Part shown: in pieces, positions 1 to 12,595 of the stretch
How positions within the stretch are numbered: the stretch's first letter is position 1
How the letters are laid out: each line of letters opens with the position of its first letter
Assembly (NCBI RefSeq): GCF_037975245.1
Contig: NC_092568.1
Span: forward strand, 7,857,501 to 7,921,500
Direction: 5' to 3'
From: Apostichopus japonicus
Taxonomy: Eukaryota; Echinodermata; Holothuroidea; Aspidochirotida; Stichopodidae
Length of the DNA stretch: 64,000 nucleotides
Made by a program: the position numbers and the translations under genes
Notes under the pieces: generated by a model
Databases searched by the model: none
What the model was told of the DNA's origin: nothing
The model's input: only the letters and a program-made list of their open reading frames with translations

Positions 1-3000
1 TTTACATAAACTGAGAGCATGATGTTAAGAAAATAGCCGAGATTTCAAAGATGACATCTCGTACACCTAAATACAGGATGTAAAAACCATTACCTCGTGT
101 AGTTTAACCTACCAGTAGTATTCATTAGTTTCAATTCCCTCATAAGTGTGATCATAACATTTTTCCAGTAGCATGGATCATTTTAGTTTACATATTACAG
201 CTTATTGCTTTGAAAGTTCTATGTAATCCGGATAATTTTACCTGGACCAGTTACAAAGCTGCTGGAACTGTACTGTAACCACCATAAATCTTGATTTTCA
301 GGAATAAAAATTAGTTTGTGGAATCAGCATGGCCAAAAACTTTTTCAATGATTTTATCTGTGCACGGTTGTCTGTCTCGTGTATTTCTTCTGCAAACCAC
401 TACAGGCATACTGTTGCAAACAGCATGTGATATACATACGCACACTCTCTGCAGTTTTTTTACCTCCTTTGTGCATGATGTTTATACTTGTTCATAACGT
501 CAGATTATCGCAGTTTCTGTTCATCCTCTCTGTATTGCATGCCCCTTGACCTTTTATCTGATACCGTCATTTACATATTAACCGACATTTATAACCTCCA
601 GATATTTGTTTATTACACGGTCCAGGTGGCCTTTTACTCTTGTTGTTTTGGGGGGTCTATCAATAACCCTTGGTCACCAATAAACCTTTAACTTCCTCTT
701 AAGCTCCTCTAACCCTCCGTCTCCAAAAAACTCACACCTCGTACAGACCCTTTTATTAAAAACTAAATCTTTGATATTTCTATTGTTAACCGTTGGAGTC
801 CAAATCTGTGATGATTTTTTTTTCATTCTTGTTTTTTCCCCGCCTTTCTTTGTTTGTTTCTAGACGACTCTAGACTCTTCCTATACATCACCTCCTGACC
901 TCACGCAGTCAGTCTACGATGTAAGGAAACTCCCGTCAATTAATGACAAGTTATTTTAATTTGTCCTCAAGTCTTTTGCCTTGCTCGAACCAAATTTCTC
1001 CTCATTTTGTCCGCATGAGATTAATAGCTTCTTGCATGTTACTTTTGGGATGTGTACATAGAGCCCTGTAGATTTCCTGTTTTACATCTTTTCTCTCTGT
1101 TTTACCATTTTTTTTGTCTTACCTTTTTTTGCTTAAAAAAGCGATGAAATATTATTATAGACCATCAGTTAAATTGATATTAATTAGATTTTCTTAGAAC
1201 AGATTATCAGATGCATACTAGTGTTGGTGATTTAAAATTTCACTATAGTGAAAGTAAATTACTTCATCTCATATTAGAAACTGCCAACTACTTCAAATGT
1301 AAATACCTTTAAAATCAGTTTTCCACCTATTTTGTCACATATGAGTCAGGGTCTTCATTTTCCATCCGTTGCACTTTCCATCTCTACCTGTAAGGTTAAG
1401 ATACTATTACATATAGTTATTTAATGCTCTCTCTAGAAACTTTTCCATAAATTGTATGTAGATTAACTTCCTCTTCAAAACAGCTGTGAACAATAGTTTT
1501 ACAGGTGGGGGCCCATAGGGTTGAATGTCATGTATATCCCAGTAAATAATTCATATTTGACTTTCTCTCAAAAAAATATTGTTTGTTCTTCATCAAACTA
1601 CAGTAGCCCGCAGGAATATTTCTACAAATTGTAAAATATTGAAAAAGTGAATTAACAATTATTCGAATAATTAAAACATCATTGTTTCAGGGACTCTTTG
1701 TCATAGTTAGTTGAAACATCTATTCATTAAAGACTTTCCTTGTTTTTTTTGTGTGGATAATAGCAGTTTCCTTTTCAACTGTACTTTTTTTTTACAATAT
1801 CTGTTTGGTGGGAAGAATATTGTCATAGGAAAATTACTGCAGGGATCTCCCAACATTTCTTTGGTTCATTAATTCTATTCTTGCTCTACTTCGGTGGCAG
1901 GTGAAGGATGTACAAATTGGAGGGGGGGGGGACAGGGTACGACAAAGTCGTTGTATTGAAATGAACAAATTCATGACATGCTTTAGTACGATTTAGTGCA
2001 AGTTTGTCCTAATACCTAAACAATATTTTCTAGTTATCTTTGTTTTGAAATGAACAAATTCATGAAACAATCAAGTAGAATAGATTCGTTCACGTTCAGC
2101 AGAATTTTCAAGTTTGTCTTAACTAAACGAGATTTAGTAATCATCGTATTGAAATGAACAAATTCATGACATGCTTTAGTACGGTTTAGTGCAATTTTGT
2201 CCTAATACCTAAACAATATTTTCTAGTTATCTTTGTTTTGAAATGAATAAATTCATGAAACACTCAAGTAGAATAGATTCGTTCATGTTCAGCAGAATTT
2301 TATAAGTTTGTCTTAACTAAACAAGATTTAGTAATCATCGTATTGAAATGAACAAATTCATTTTCGCTGTAGTAGGTTCATGTTTAACACAGTTTGCAAG
2401 TTTGTCTCACCTAAACGAAACTTTTATAGTAAGCATTGTTTAGAAATGAACAAATTCATGACATGCTATAGTAGGTTAGATTGGTTCATGTTTCACACAA
2501 TTTTGTCCCGCTTAAATAAGATTTGTTAATCCTTTGTTATGAAGGGAACAAAAATTCATGCAGTTCTGGATGGATTAAAGCTTTTGTTTGTACATTTACC
2601 ACGATGCCATACATAGCAAAGATTAACTGGAATTGTACCAGAAAAATTTATCTTAGCTGATCCAAAGCTATATGCTATTGATTCCTTGTTTTAAGTATTT
2701 CATTAGGGGGAGTTTGGGGGGGGTTACTTGTTCTAATATTTGCAGTAAGTAATATACAACAGATGAATTATTAGGTGTGATCACAAATGGGTGAGGATCA
2801 TAAACTTAAAATATGTTGTTTATTGAATAGCAGCCTGTGTTATCATCTTGGTCCTGATTGGCTCGTTAAGTATAACCCTCTGAAATAGCCCTAATCGTGA
2901 TGGGTTTCACTGGTTAGGTCCCAGTAACATCAAACCTTTAATTTATCAATCAAAGTAGGCTCTGCAGTGGGTCATAAGTAATGCCCCCATTTTAACATTT

Positions 3001-3213
3001 AAGTATTTTGCCCGAAGGTACTACTTTTACGACCTTTCACATTACTCCTAGACATCGAGGGGGGTTAAAACTGCCAATAGCACTCCCTAAGAAAAATATG
3101 TTTGCTGAAGTTTGAACAGTGACCACTACATTTTATGTTTTCTCTTATTTGACCTTTGAGCAGATTTGGGGAATATCAATGGCCTTGAAACCTTTATGCT
3201 ACTGATAATATAC

Positions 3214-3244
<31 letters not shown>

Positions 3245-3330
3245 GGATTTGATAGATAAGAGTAGATTCTGCATGTGGTGCGATTTAAGTGTTCTAGAAT
3301 GATATGGATCAACATGTTTTCATGTTCCAG
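1..3330. other. Upstream intronic or intergenic DNA with a satellite patch
   Basis: I see no exon that I can support here. The next downstream coding exon (3331) begins with a splice acceptor in open phase, so this stretch is probably the large intron preceding it. It holds T-rich DNA, a diverged tandem array at about 1950-2570 (listed separately), a G run near 1921-1931 and a short (TA)n tract near 3214-3238. The longest open frame, 67 codons at 488-691, has no splice context or recognisable motif and looks random. Confidence 0.5.
1951..2570. repeat. Diverged tandem array with a two-step (89 + 104 bp) period
   Basis: The word GAAATGAACAAATTCATG or a close variant begins at 1958, 2047, 2151, 2240, 2345, 2443 and 2541. 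Spacings are 89, 104, 89, 105, 98 and 98 bases. The first five copies therefore alternate as a 193-base dimer: the blocks starting at 1958 and 2151 are nearly identical, as are those starting at 2047 and 2240. The last two copies are more diverged and regularly spaced. It looks like a small satellite with higher-order structure inside a presumed intron. Confidence 0.8.
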
Positions 3331-6300
3331 GACACATCCGACTACCAGAAAGTGGTAGCAGACTTAGCATCCTCCAAGTCAACTATAGAACAACTCCAGA
3401 AAGATAGAGAATCAGTCGCCGGGGAGCTAGACGACGTCAAGAAGCAACTCAACCAGCTTAAAAACGAATTGGGAGCAGCCAATCAGAGAGCTGAGAGTAA
3501 TAGCGCTGGACCAGAAATGGAACAGGTGAGAGGGAAGTCCTAGAAAATACCACAAAAAAGTAACTTCCATCCAGTCCGGTGAAGGAGATAATAAAATATG
3601 TATTTGACGCCATAGCCCCATTCAATCAAAAGTACAGTATGAAATGTTTCCCGAAAGGCACTGAGGGTGGTATTGAAGAACTTAGCAAGCATAGACTCCC
3701 GATGTGTGCCCTGATTCATTCGCTCTGGCTTTGAGTACAACATTTCTGTTTGCTGCCTTTTGGACAAATATAAACTGTAATAGTATAGTACTTACCCAAT
3801 TTGCGATCCCCGTTATAGTCGTTGCCGACTTTGCAATCTGCGGGCCCCCTCACAACTTTGCAAGGTGGGCAAGTGTGACTCCTTAGTTTTCCCTATTGGG
3901 AAAACAAAAATGATGTTAAATTTTAGTTTTGACCATCAAGGGTGCGATTAAATGTTAAGAACAACATTTGACGAGATCTTTAGATGGCTCTAATTTAGTC
4001 AGAGGTAAAAAGGGGGCGCTGGATAGTAATTGGAATTTTTTTTTAAATTTTCACAAGTAAATAGTTTTATGTGTAAACATTTCTTGAACATGATTATTAT
4101 TTTATTTTCATTTTTAATTAAGTAAATTAATTTTATGTTATTTTATTTACGTTTATATATTTTATTGTATTCATTTTGTGATTTCAGTTAAAGCAGAATG
4201 TTGCCAGTGCTAACACTGAGAATCAAAGGCTAAGTACTGATCTAGAAACTGCCAGTACCACCATTAAAGACTTGAAGAGCCAACTGGAGAACAAAGGAAG
4301 CTCACAGGATCTACAGAAAGAGCTCACTGCAACAAAAGATGCCCTGGAACAAACCAAGAAACAGTCTTCCACAGAAAAACAACTCCTCGAGACGCAAATA
4401 GAGAAGTTGAAGAAGTCCCTACAGGACTCCGAGGGCAACAACAATAGCCAAAAGACTACGGAGCTGGAGAAGGAACTCACAACAGCGAAAGGAGAGGCGT
4501 CCAAGGCTAAGGAGGAGTTGAAGAAATTGACAGCGGAATTAGAGAAATCTAAAACTCAAAACGGTGAACCAGCATCGAGCGATTCAGACGCCAACATTAA
4601 GGTAAGGAGACTTTGGGATCATGCCTGAGGGGAGGGGGGAGACCTGAGGGGGCAGGTGGGAGGCCTGAGGGCAGGTGGGAGACCTGAGGGCAGGTAAGAG
4701 GGGAGGTGGGAGGCCTGAGGGCAGCTGGGAGGTCAGGGCATTACAGCTCTGGGTTTAATCCCAGGGATCAGTTAAGGGGGGGAGGAAGAGTGCTAAATGG
4801 GAAAAGTGGTTCCATACTGAAAGTCATTTCATGCTTTCTTGTTCATCTAATGTTCACAGGAGATAGCCGCTTTAAATAAGACCCTCACGGAGGAGAGACG
4901 ACTAAAGAAGGAGTTAGGCATCGCAGCGGGGAGGTTACAGCAAATGCTGAAGAAGAACCAGGCCTTGCTGGAGAATGAGAGAAAAACAAGTAATCAATTA
5001 AGAACTGAACTAGGAAAAGAGCCTGAGGTAAGCCATTAATGATCAACTGCTCCTCTCATACCTCCTACTAATACCCTCATATAAGTATGTACACACAAAT
5101 AGATACATGTCGACAAGATGCAGTGAAGGCCACTTGTTTCTGTCGGAAACGTTTGACCTGGCCCAAGTCAAAAGTGTCCGCTAATAATACCAGATATGTG
5201 CCTATGTTTGCTATTCTGGTGATGAAGAATTTGATTCATTCAGAACATTTAAATTCAGCCCACACTGGCCATAACGTGTTAAAAAGTGATGGAGGATTTG
5301 GACTTTTCTCATTGTTAGGCTGTTATCCTTCTTTCTTTTTTTCTCTCACTCTCTGTCCTTGGTTCTGTATTTGTGCCATTTACTTGCCACATCTATGCAA
5401 TCTATTATGTAAACAAGACATGAGAAGTTGTACTGCCATATTTTGCAAACTGACCATTTAAGAAAAATTGTCCGTCATGTTAGCTCTGCCAAAATACTCC
5501 AGAACCATGTTATCTCAATGTTTACTCGACCTATGATATTTATTAATATATATCTTGCAAACAGAGTTTCATCAAAGATCTGCCTCAATTTTGTATCCCA
5601 CGTTAAATATTTAGCAAAACTGTAATCGTTCCAACAGCACAATAGCCAATGAGAGGAAAATCTCCTCTGTTTAATATCAAAAGCATACAGTAGTCCTCCT
5701 TGTGAGCATGCAGATTGTGCATAAAATGAAAAAGTGATTTGATAAATGGAGCTATTGTTTATTTCACAGATGATCAATCTTTTTATCCTTTTAATGGATT
5801 ATTAATTTCCATAGAATTATGCAGAAAAAAGCTGACAATTTAGACACAAAAAGAAAAGAAAAGAAATGATAATGGTGAAAAAAATGGAATGTAACATGTC
5901 CTTGTGACTCTTTCCACTTTCAGTCTGCAGCAGCAACTCAAAAGCCAAGGTAACAGGATAATTACCTACCTAGCGCCCCCAAGGCTTCATGTATCACTGC
6001 CTAATTTCAAGGGAATAGCAAAGTTACCTTTATCCGGTTTATACCATTTTTACTAAAAAAAAAGAAACAGCCTCAGTGTTTTTAAATAATTGCACACATT
6101 TCAGCATTGTTTGAATTGTTGTCCTAGTCTGCACCTCCTCGGTGGGTTATCGATGGCAAACTAAACCTCATTATGTCGCAAGATTCTCACTCCTTCTGTC
6201 TCAGTACGTTTTAATGTTTACCATTTCAAAACCGAAGCTCATATTTTGCCAGTGATTGCCTTTCGAAACAACTTTGTTCTGCAAAATGTCTGTCGAAATT

Positions 6301-9300
6301 TTTTTAATTTTCTGCGATGACAAATGCAGTTCATCCAATCTTGTGTCACTTTGTCCAGCCATACATTCTTCGTCTAATCAATTCAAGTTTGTTTGGTCAT
6401 GCATTCCATATTACGATCAGAAAGTTAAGAGATAAATGCAAATAATGGTCACTTTTTTTTCCCCTGTTTTTTAATTCTTTTTGCTCATATATCAAAATTA
6501 ACTGTTTATTTTCTATGACTACAGTGTTATATGAGATGATCGTGGTTGATAATCTACATAAAGTTTACGCTGTGTAACGCGCTGTATTCATCATCCCCCC
6601 CATCCCTCCCCACCACCACTCAGCTTTAAGCCTTAACTTATATTGTATTATAATATGTATATCTTCCCCCACCCCTTTGCGCTCTTTTTTACTTAGCTTG
6701 CACTTTAACCCTTTACTGTAGCCTAGTAACTCATGAGGTGATTGGTTTTATCCTCTGACCCAGGTTTGGTTCCTTCTGCTCTAAACTTTTGAGAATATCT
6801 GTGAGATTACTGCTCTCTGAAAAATGAGTGATGTGATGGAGTATGGAGAACAAAGGAGATCAAAAGTCATCACACACAACCTGAAAGTACCTCATAAAGT
6901 AGATGAATAAAATTAAATATAACACCGTGGATAAAAATTATCTGTCATCACTTGGACATCCTGTTGATGTCACAAGTTTGGTGGGATTGAAACCCTTTCT
7001 GTTATAGGTGGTAACATCATGCCGTATAAATTCGAGCAATTCATAGGTTCCTGTGTGTAATATCCCGCGGTGTCTGGTAGTGTCTGCAGGAGTTTATTGC
7101 ATCCACTGCGGTTGAGGTTTCTCTCATATTTGTCGTTTTTTGTGCACGCTTTTCTTTTTATTCCTCTGCCGGCTTTCCACCCCTTCTAGGCTGAAGTAAG
7201 CTCCTCTTTAACAGACAGTCAACTGGAGGAAGAATTGGCTGAAGCTCTCCAAGAGGTACTGTAACCCAACATGGGTTAATGTCTTTGTGTCGGCCATGAT
7301 CTGGTCCTAGACAGTGTTTGTGTATCCTAAGGTCGTCATCATCAGTTCAGCCTAACCAACCACTTCCTCTGTGAAAACAACCAACCTAGCCTTATATTCC
7401 CTCCATATGTATGTATGTTAGGGTAGAAGTTCATCGTCACCAGATGTTAAATACTACAGAGAATTTTTCCAGAAAATTGTATCATAATCGGGTTAAAAGG
7501 AAGAGATTACTTTTGAACATTACAATTCTCTGGCAGATGTTAATCCTTATTATGGCAGATTTGTGTGGTGTTCCACAAGGCAGGTTTGTTTTCACCGAAA
7601 GTGGTTGCTTGGGATGTCACCCTGAGGATGTGAGTTGACTGATTGTTAAAAACACAAGGAACCATGTAGATGAGTCACCACCAGTTGGCGCTATTATTAC
7701 ACCTTTTGAGCTCTCTATTAATTTGCTTTGCTGTTATTTATTTACTTAATTTTGTATATATTTTTCATTTTATAATATTGCATGCTCATGTAGTTGGTGC
7801 TCAGCTACAGCTTAAAGGCAGCGTACAAGACGTCTCATTTTTAAACAGTCTTGTCTTTTCCTTCTTGCACGATACAGCCAACTTAATTGGACCTATATTT
7901 TATATATTAGCACCTCACTTTAGACAACAATCATTGCAATCAATAGAGACATGTACTCTAGAATATGTCTAGCTCCATTGGAAGAAATCTTGCTGATTTA
8001 TCAGATTGTAAACTATTTCCAAAAAGCGCAATCAAAGTTTGATTTTACGGTATTTACTGTAAGAAAAAACAAATTGCTCGTCTTTCATTGCCGAATAGAC
8101 AGAAATTGTATATAATGAAGATATTTGTTGGTCATCTTTCAAAGACAGTCAATAAACAATCCTTAAATCCCACCTTTGAAACAGATAAACTTACTCACTC
8201 TGAAATATCTACCCTGCTCTCACTATATAGTATATACACACTATCAAAGATCACTGCATGTATTTTGCAGTTGCCTATTGCTTTAAGTTTTTGCTGGGTT
8301 TATTGCACCATTAGTCTCTCCTCTGCTATTTTATTATCTTTTATAATTATTATTTATAAATATCATCAACTAGTTCATTACTAGTAGCAAACTCATTATG
8401 TAGATTTTCCGTACACTATTTTAACCAAAAATTTGGCATTTCCCTGTAGTTCCCTGTAGTTCCCATTTTTTTTTTTTTTTTAATTGATCAAATCGTATCT
8501 TATTTTCCTTAAGTACCAGTGACTGTATATTGCAATTATTTTCTAGCATCCGAATAAAATAATTCCAATATTTTAAGCCATGGGGAAAACTTTTTTTTTT
8601 TTTGTGAGAATTAGACTGTAGCACTTGGTTTAACAGTTTACCTGTAAATTACATTGGTTAAACCCATTACAGCTTCGTTTTCAAATAGGTTTCCCTCATA
8701 AAGGACTTAAACCGTTCAACTTGGGTCAATAACAACAAAGCTATAGAAATTATTGAAGTTGCCTACTTTTTAAATAAAACAAATTTTGATTTTGATTCAT
8801 GCTGGTCCCTAAATCGATGGAGGTGAGAATTGTGTGCTTTTTTTGGTGTCGGAGGAAACTTAACCATCGGTTGTGTTCATAATCTCACCTCACTAATCAA
8901 GGGTTGTCAGATGCTTGTGGTCGACGATGTAGGGCAGGGCTGGCCAGCCTGTGAGGACATCCTACGTGGGTCTCCGAGATCTGTCATTGCTGTCATAGTG
9001 CTGAGAGGTTGTTTGCTCTTTGGGAAGTTAAAATACAAATATTGCTTGCTGAATAGTTTAAGCAGGGTTGACACCTGAGTCAGTACTCTAAACGTACATG
9101 CTCATCAGCTTTGTACATTTTAATGGAGCAAAATCAAGTGCCTACTAACAACGTACAACGGCTTATTATCTCATCGCATGACTACACATTAGAGTCTGGG
9201 TTGCTAGTGTAGTCTACCAATTCATCTAGCATTAACAGTTACGGCCCTGGAATTCCTACAGAACGGCCACCCTCGTCATTGTAGTTTGAAGTAAATAGCA

Positions 9301-10861
9301 CATTTACCGACTGACCAAATAGGACACTTGCTCCTGAAGAAAATACATCCCCTTTGGAATGTGTGTTTTATATGCTTTTGCCAACCTCCTACCCCAACTC
9401 TACTAAGTGTGTCCACTTTATCATTTTTAATAGCAGTGCTATGGATAAACCAAATCAGAAATATTTGTCATGACACCTAGTTTACTCTTTCCTCTCAATA
9501 TTCATACCTTGGAGACAATTAAAACGAAAATTGTCTATATGCATGTTATATTCAATACCAATTTCTTTTATCTTAGTTACATTGAAGGCCCATCATTTAA
9601 ATGTCTCACCCCGCATGATTTAGCACAGACATTTTATGACTCAGTGCTGATGATGTTAAATAGGGATGCCATAAACTAAGTTGAATTTTTTTCGATTTGT
9701 TAATGAGGCGTATATTATAAATTGCAAATTTGTCAGTCACACATGATACTAGAGTTCATGTCTGGGTGCCGTGTTGTTAATTAATATGGGGATGCAATAA
9801 ACTAAATAGAAATGTTTTCGATCGTTAATGAGACGTATATTATAAATTGCAAATTTGTCAGTCACACATGATATTGGAGTTCATGTCTGGGTGCCCTGTT
9901 GTTAATTAATATTAAACCAACGGAACATCGTTTGACAGAATGATTAGAATTCATAAAAGAAAAACTACTTTTGACCATACAACTTAGACTGTAGTAGGAG
10001 CCGACATTATCATCAAATATGCCTAATATTAGACCACTCCCAATGAAATATCTTTTAAAAAAATGTAAATCTTTAAAACCAGGACAGAGATATGTTTATG
10101 AAACTAACCTGCTCTCCAAAAGTTGGTGTTATATGAATAATTCAACTAGAGACATCTGACTGGGAAATGAACTTTCAGTACTTAAGTTCCACCCTTAACA
10201 CATCCTGTAATGATCTTGTGCAGACTTCTTATATTCCTAATCCTTATGCGCACTAATAAAACCACTGTTATATGCTTAGGGATTGAAAATGTTGTTATAT
10301 TTATGGAGCACCTCCTGTTGCACTCACAGCACTCTTTGTTTTGGGGTTTGTGTTTTAACTCAATTTGTTTGTATTATTTGACATGTTAATCTAGTTTAGA
10401 TATTCATGTTAACCTTTTATTATCATTTTTGTAGTCATAATCATGCTTCAGAGCAAAGAATCATTCGTTATTTTGCTTGCTTCATTCCACATCTCCATTT
10501 TACTGTCTCTGTGTTATGTTATAACAATGTGGCTACTGTAAGAGCCACATCATCATATCGTCAAATTGTTTATGTTGGTTTACTTGAGTGTTAGCATCTT
10601 TTTAATGTGTTTTTTTTTTTTTGCCGTTCAACTATGAAATCCTTTTGTTACTTTGTGGATGCATGGATTCGATTCGTCTTTATTATGCAAGGCCACGCTC
10701 TTGTCTGAGTTTATTTCACATAGTGGAAAAGTGATCCTTTCTACCGTATACTTCATGAGTAGTAGAGCCTTCCGAAGTATAGCAATTGCTGCGTCATGTA
10801 TATGAAGTATAATAATTGCTGTGTAATCCCAGAATGCAACTGCATGCATGTATTCAAAGCC

Positions 10862-10912
<51 letters not shown>

Positions 10913-12595
10913 TATACATATATATATATATATGATCAGCCAGCATTTATAGCAGACAGTGCTCATCATTTCTATTGATACATATCAACGTTACCGAGAT
11001 GCTTACTTGAATATAAAAAGACTCAGTTTGAGTCCATTGATATCTTGTACATGATCATCACGACTTTTCAAGCATTGATAGCTCTATATGATTTTCATTG
11101 CCTTCTGTGGCATGATTACACTGCCATTCAACACAGACTTATTTACACTTTGACCTCAACCGATTGCCACCAACTTGGAATGATTGCCACTGACTCAGAG
11201 TGATTGCCACTGACTCAGAGTGATTGTCACATGATTAATTATGACTGTGATGCCTTACTAAGTCCATCATATCCACATTGTATCATATTTCACATCAGTT
11301 ATTTTGACTGTAGAAACATGCCCCATATTGTTGTGAACATTCAACGTGCACTGTACATCTTTTATGAACATACCAATATGCAAAGTGCAGCTTCTATCAT
11401 ACTAATGTGACAGTAGCTGTAGCAGTAAATGACCACAAATAAAACACGTCTACGGTTCATCTAGGACCATAGAAACTGTAAAATCAGCACCATAAAATAT
11501 GCACCATACAGCTGTGACCATACAATATGCACCATACAAACGTGACCATACAATATGCACCATACAGCTGTCACCATACAAATTTGCACCGTACATTATC
11601 TCTGACAATACAGATATGCACTATGCAAATACATGCAGTTGTGACCTTATTCACCACAAAGCTGTGTCTTTACAAACTTTTACTATATAATCTTGTGTGA
11701 CCATACAAACAGACAAACCATACAAACAGACAAACCATACAAAGTATGTCTATGGGGCATACATTATGCACCACATAGCTGTGACCAGGTAAACCTGCAC
11801 TGCACATGTTTAATGATCATAAGAATGTGCAGCTGTGACCATACTAATTTACATCACATAGCTGTGACCATACAAACTTCTATCATACCTCATCTGTGAT
11901 TTACATCAGGAACCATAGAAATATGTACAACATAGCTGTGACCATGCAAACATCTATCGTACCTCATCTGTGAATTACATCGGGAACCATACAAATATGT
12001 GGTGAACATACAAACTGGAATCATACCTCTTCTGTGACAACACAAACATGGAGGTCACATTTATGACTGTAGAAGCATGCACCCTATTTCTTTTATGACC
12101 ATGTATACATATATGCAGTGTGCAACTGTGACCATTCAACTGTGACCATGATGAAGTGAACTTTGCTGTGAAAGTGAAAAGTTCTAAAAAAATTTTGAAG
12201 TGCATCTCGAGTACATTTGGGTTGATACTAAATGACTACAGATAGGGACAATGTAGATCTCACATGAAGTAGTAGAAAGTTCTTTGTCAAACCCTGCATG
12301 AATGTCCAGAAATTCAAGTCGTTTATTTTTGCCAAGAAGTGTTAGAGTTTGGTAAAATTTTATGATCTATAATATTTCATGATAAATTGATTTAAAAACT
12401 GATATTCAAGTCGATTTTATTTGAAATATCAGACAGAATCATTGTCAATACCAAAGCTAGTGACCATTGTGAAATTTACATAGTAGATAGTTATTATGAA
12501 ACAGTTTTTAATTTTGTTATTGTTCGTTTGTTTTGCAGTCCATCAAAATAGCCAAGGAAGCTGCAGAAGCTGGTGGAGGGGGCACCTCAGTATAA
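3331..12595 (+). CDS. RRBP1: RRBP1/kinectin-type ER coiled-coil protein, C-terminal five exons (5' part lies outside the window)
   Basis: Coding exons read as 3331-3525, 4188-4601, 4860-5027, 7190-7255 and 12539-12595 (stop TAA 12593-12595). All junctions are phase 0 with GT-AG borders, giving 299 C-terminal residues. The first three exons encode a continuous heptad-type coiled coil rich in Lys, Glu, Gln and Leu. The third contains RRLKKELGIAAGRLQQMLKK, which matches the conserved tail block of vertebrate ribosome-binding protein 1 (p180), as I recall it. The protein ends in GTSV, the same last four residues I recall for human RRBP1. RRBP1 and kinectin are ER membrane proteins with long cytosolic coiled coils linked to ribosome or mRNA binding and to organelle motility. 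The N-terminal membrane anchor is not in the window. A plain myosin-like or golgin coiled coil is the alternative, but the tail match argues against it. Confidence 0.75.
4628..4735. repeat. G-rich minisatellite just inside an intron
   Basis: Imperfect units of about 20 bases built on CCTGAGGGCAGGTGGGAGG follow closely after the donor of the exon ending at 4601. Many GGG runs lie on the plus (transcribed RNA) strand, so a G-quadruplex near the donor is possible. The role is unknown. Confidence 0.7.
5924..5953 (+). other. Possible alternative C-terminal exon of the RRBP1-type gene
   Basis: After a good pyrimidine-rich acceptor (ends at 5923) the sequence reads in phase 0 as SAAATQKPR followed by TAA. 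A donor-like gtaaca starts at 5950, so it could also act as a 26-base exon. In that case the frame shifts in the 7190 exon and stops after three more codons (RLK then TAA). Either use would replace the GTSV-ending tail. No transcript evidence is available, and the acceptor could be a chance match. Confidence 0.35.
9660..9912. repeat. Two-copy tandem duplication, 126-bp period
   Basis: The block starting gggatgccataaacta at 9663 recurs from 9789. Both copies contain the same long stretch with GTATATTATAAATTGCAAAT and end at GTTGTTAATTAATAT. Differences are few, so the duplication is fairly recent. It lies in the large last intron of the RRBP1-type gene. Confidence 0.85.
10864..10933. repeat. 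(TA)n microsatellite
   Basis: A run of alternating TA over about 45 bases, then AAATATATACATA and another short TA run. It lies in the last intron of the RRBP1-type gene. Apparent open frames across it are low complexity. Confidence 0.9.
11160..12150. repeat. Degenerate short tandem repeats
   Basis: At 11180-11230 a 22-base unit (TGATTGCCACTGACTCAGAG) is repeated. From about 11490 to 12150 the words TGTGACCATACAA, ATGCACCATACA and CATAGCTGTGACCATAC recur at irregular 20-40 base spacing. This looks like an old, decayed minisatellite in the last intron of the RRBP1-type gene. Open frames of 60-68 codons here are repeat artefacts. Confidence 0.65.

Noticed and set aside
7670-7972. 100-codon plus-strand open frame in the last RRBP1-type intron region
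   Set aside because: The Leu/Phe/Ile-rich translation of T-rich DNA has no family signal or fitting splice phase.
11499-11899. Open frames with His/Thr/Cys-rich peptides
   Set aside because: They translate the degenerate ACCATACA repeats.
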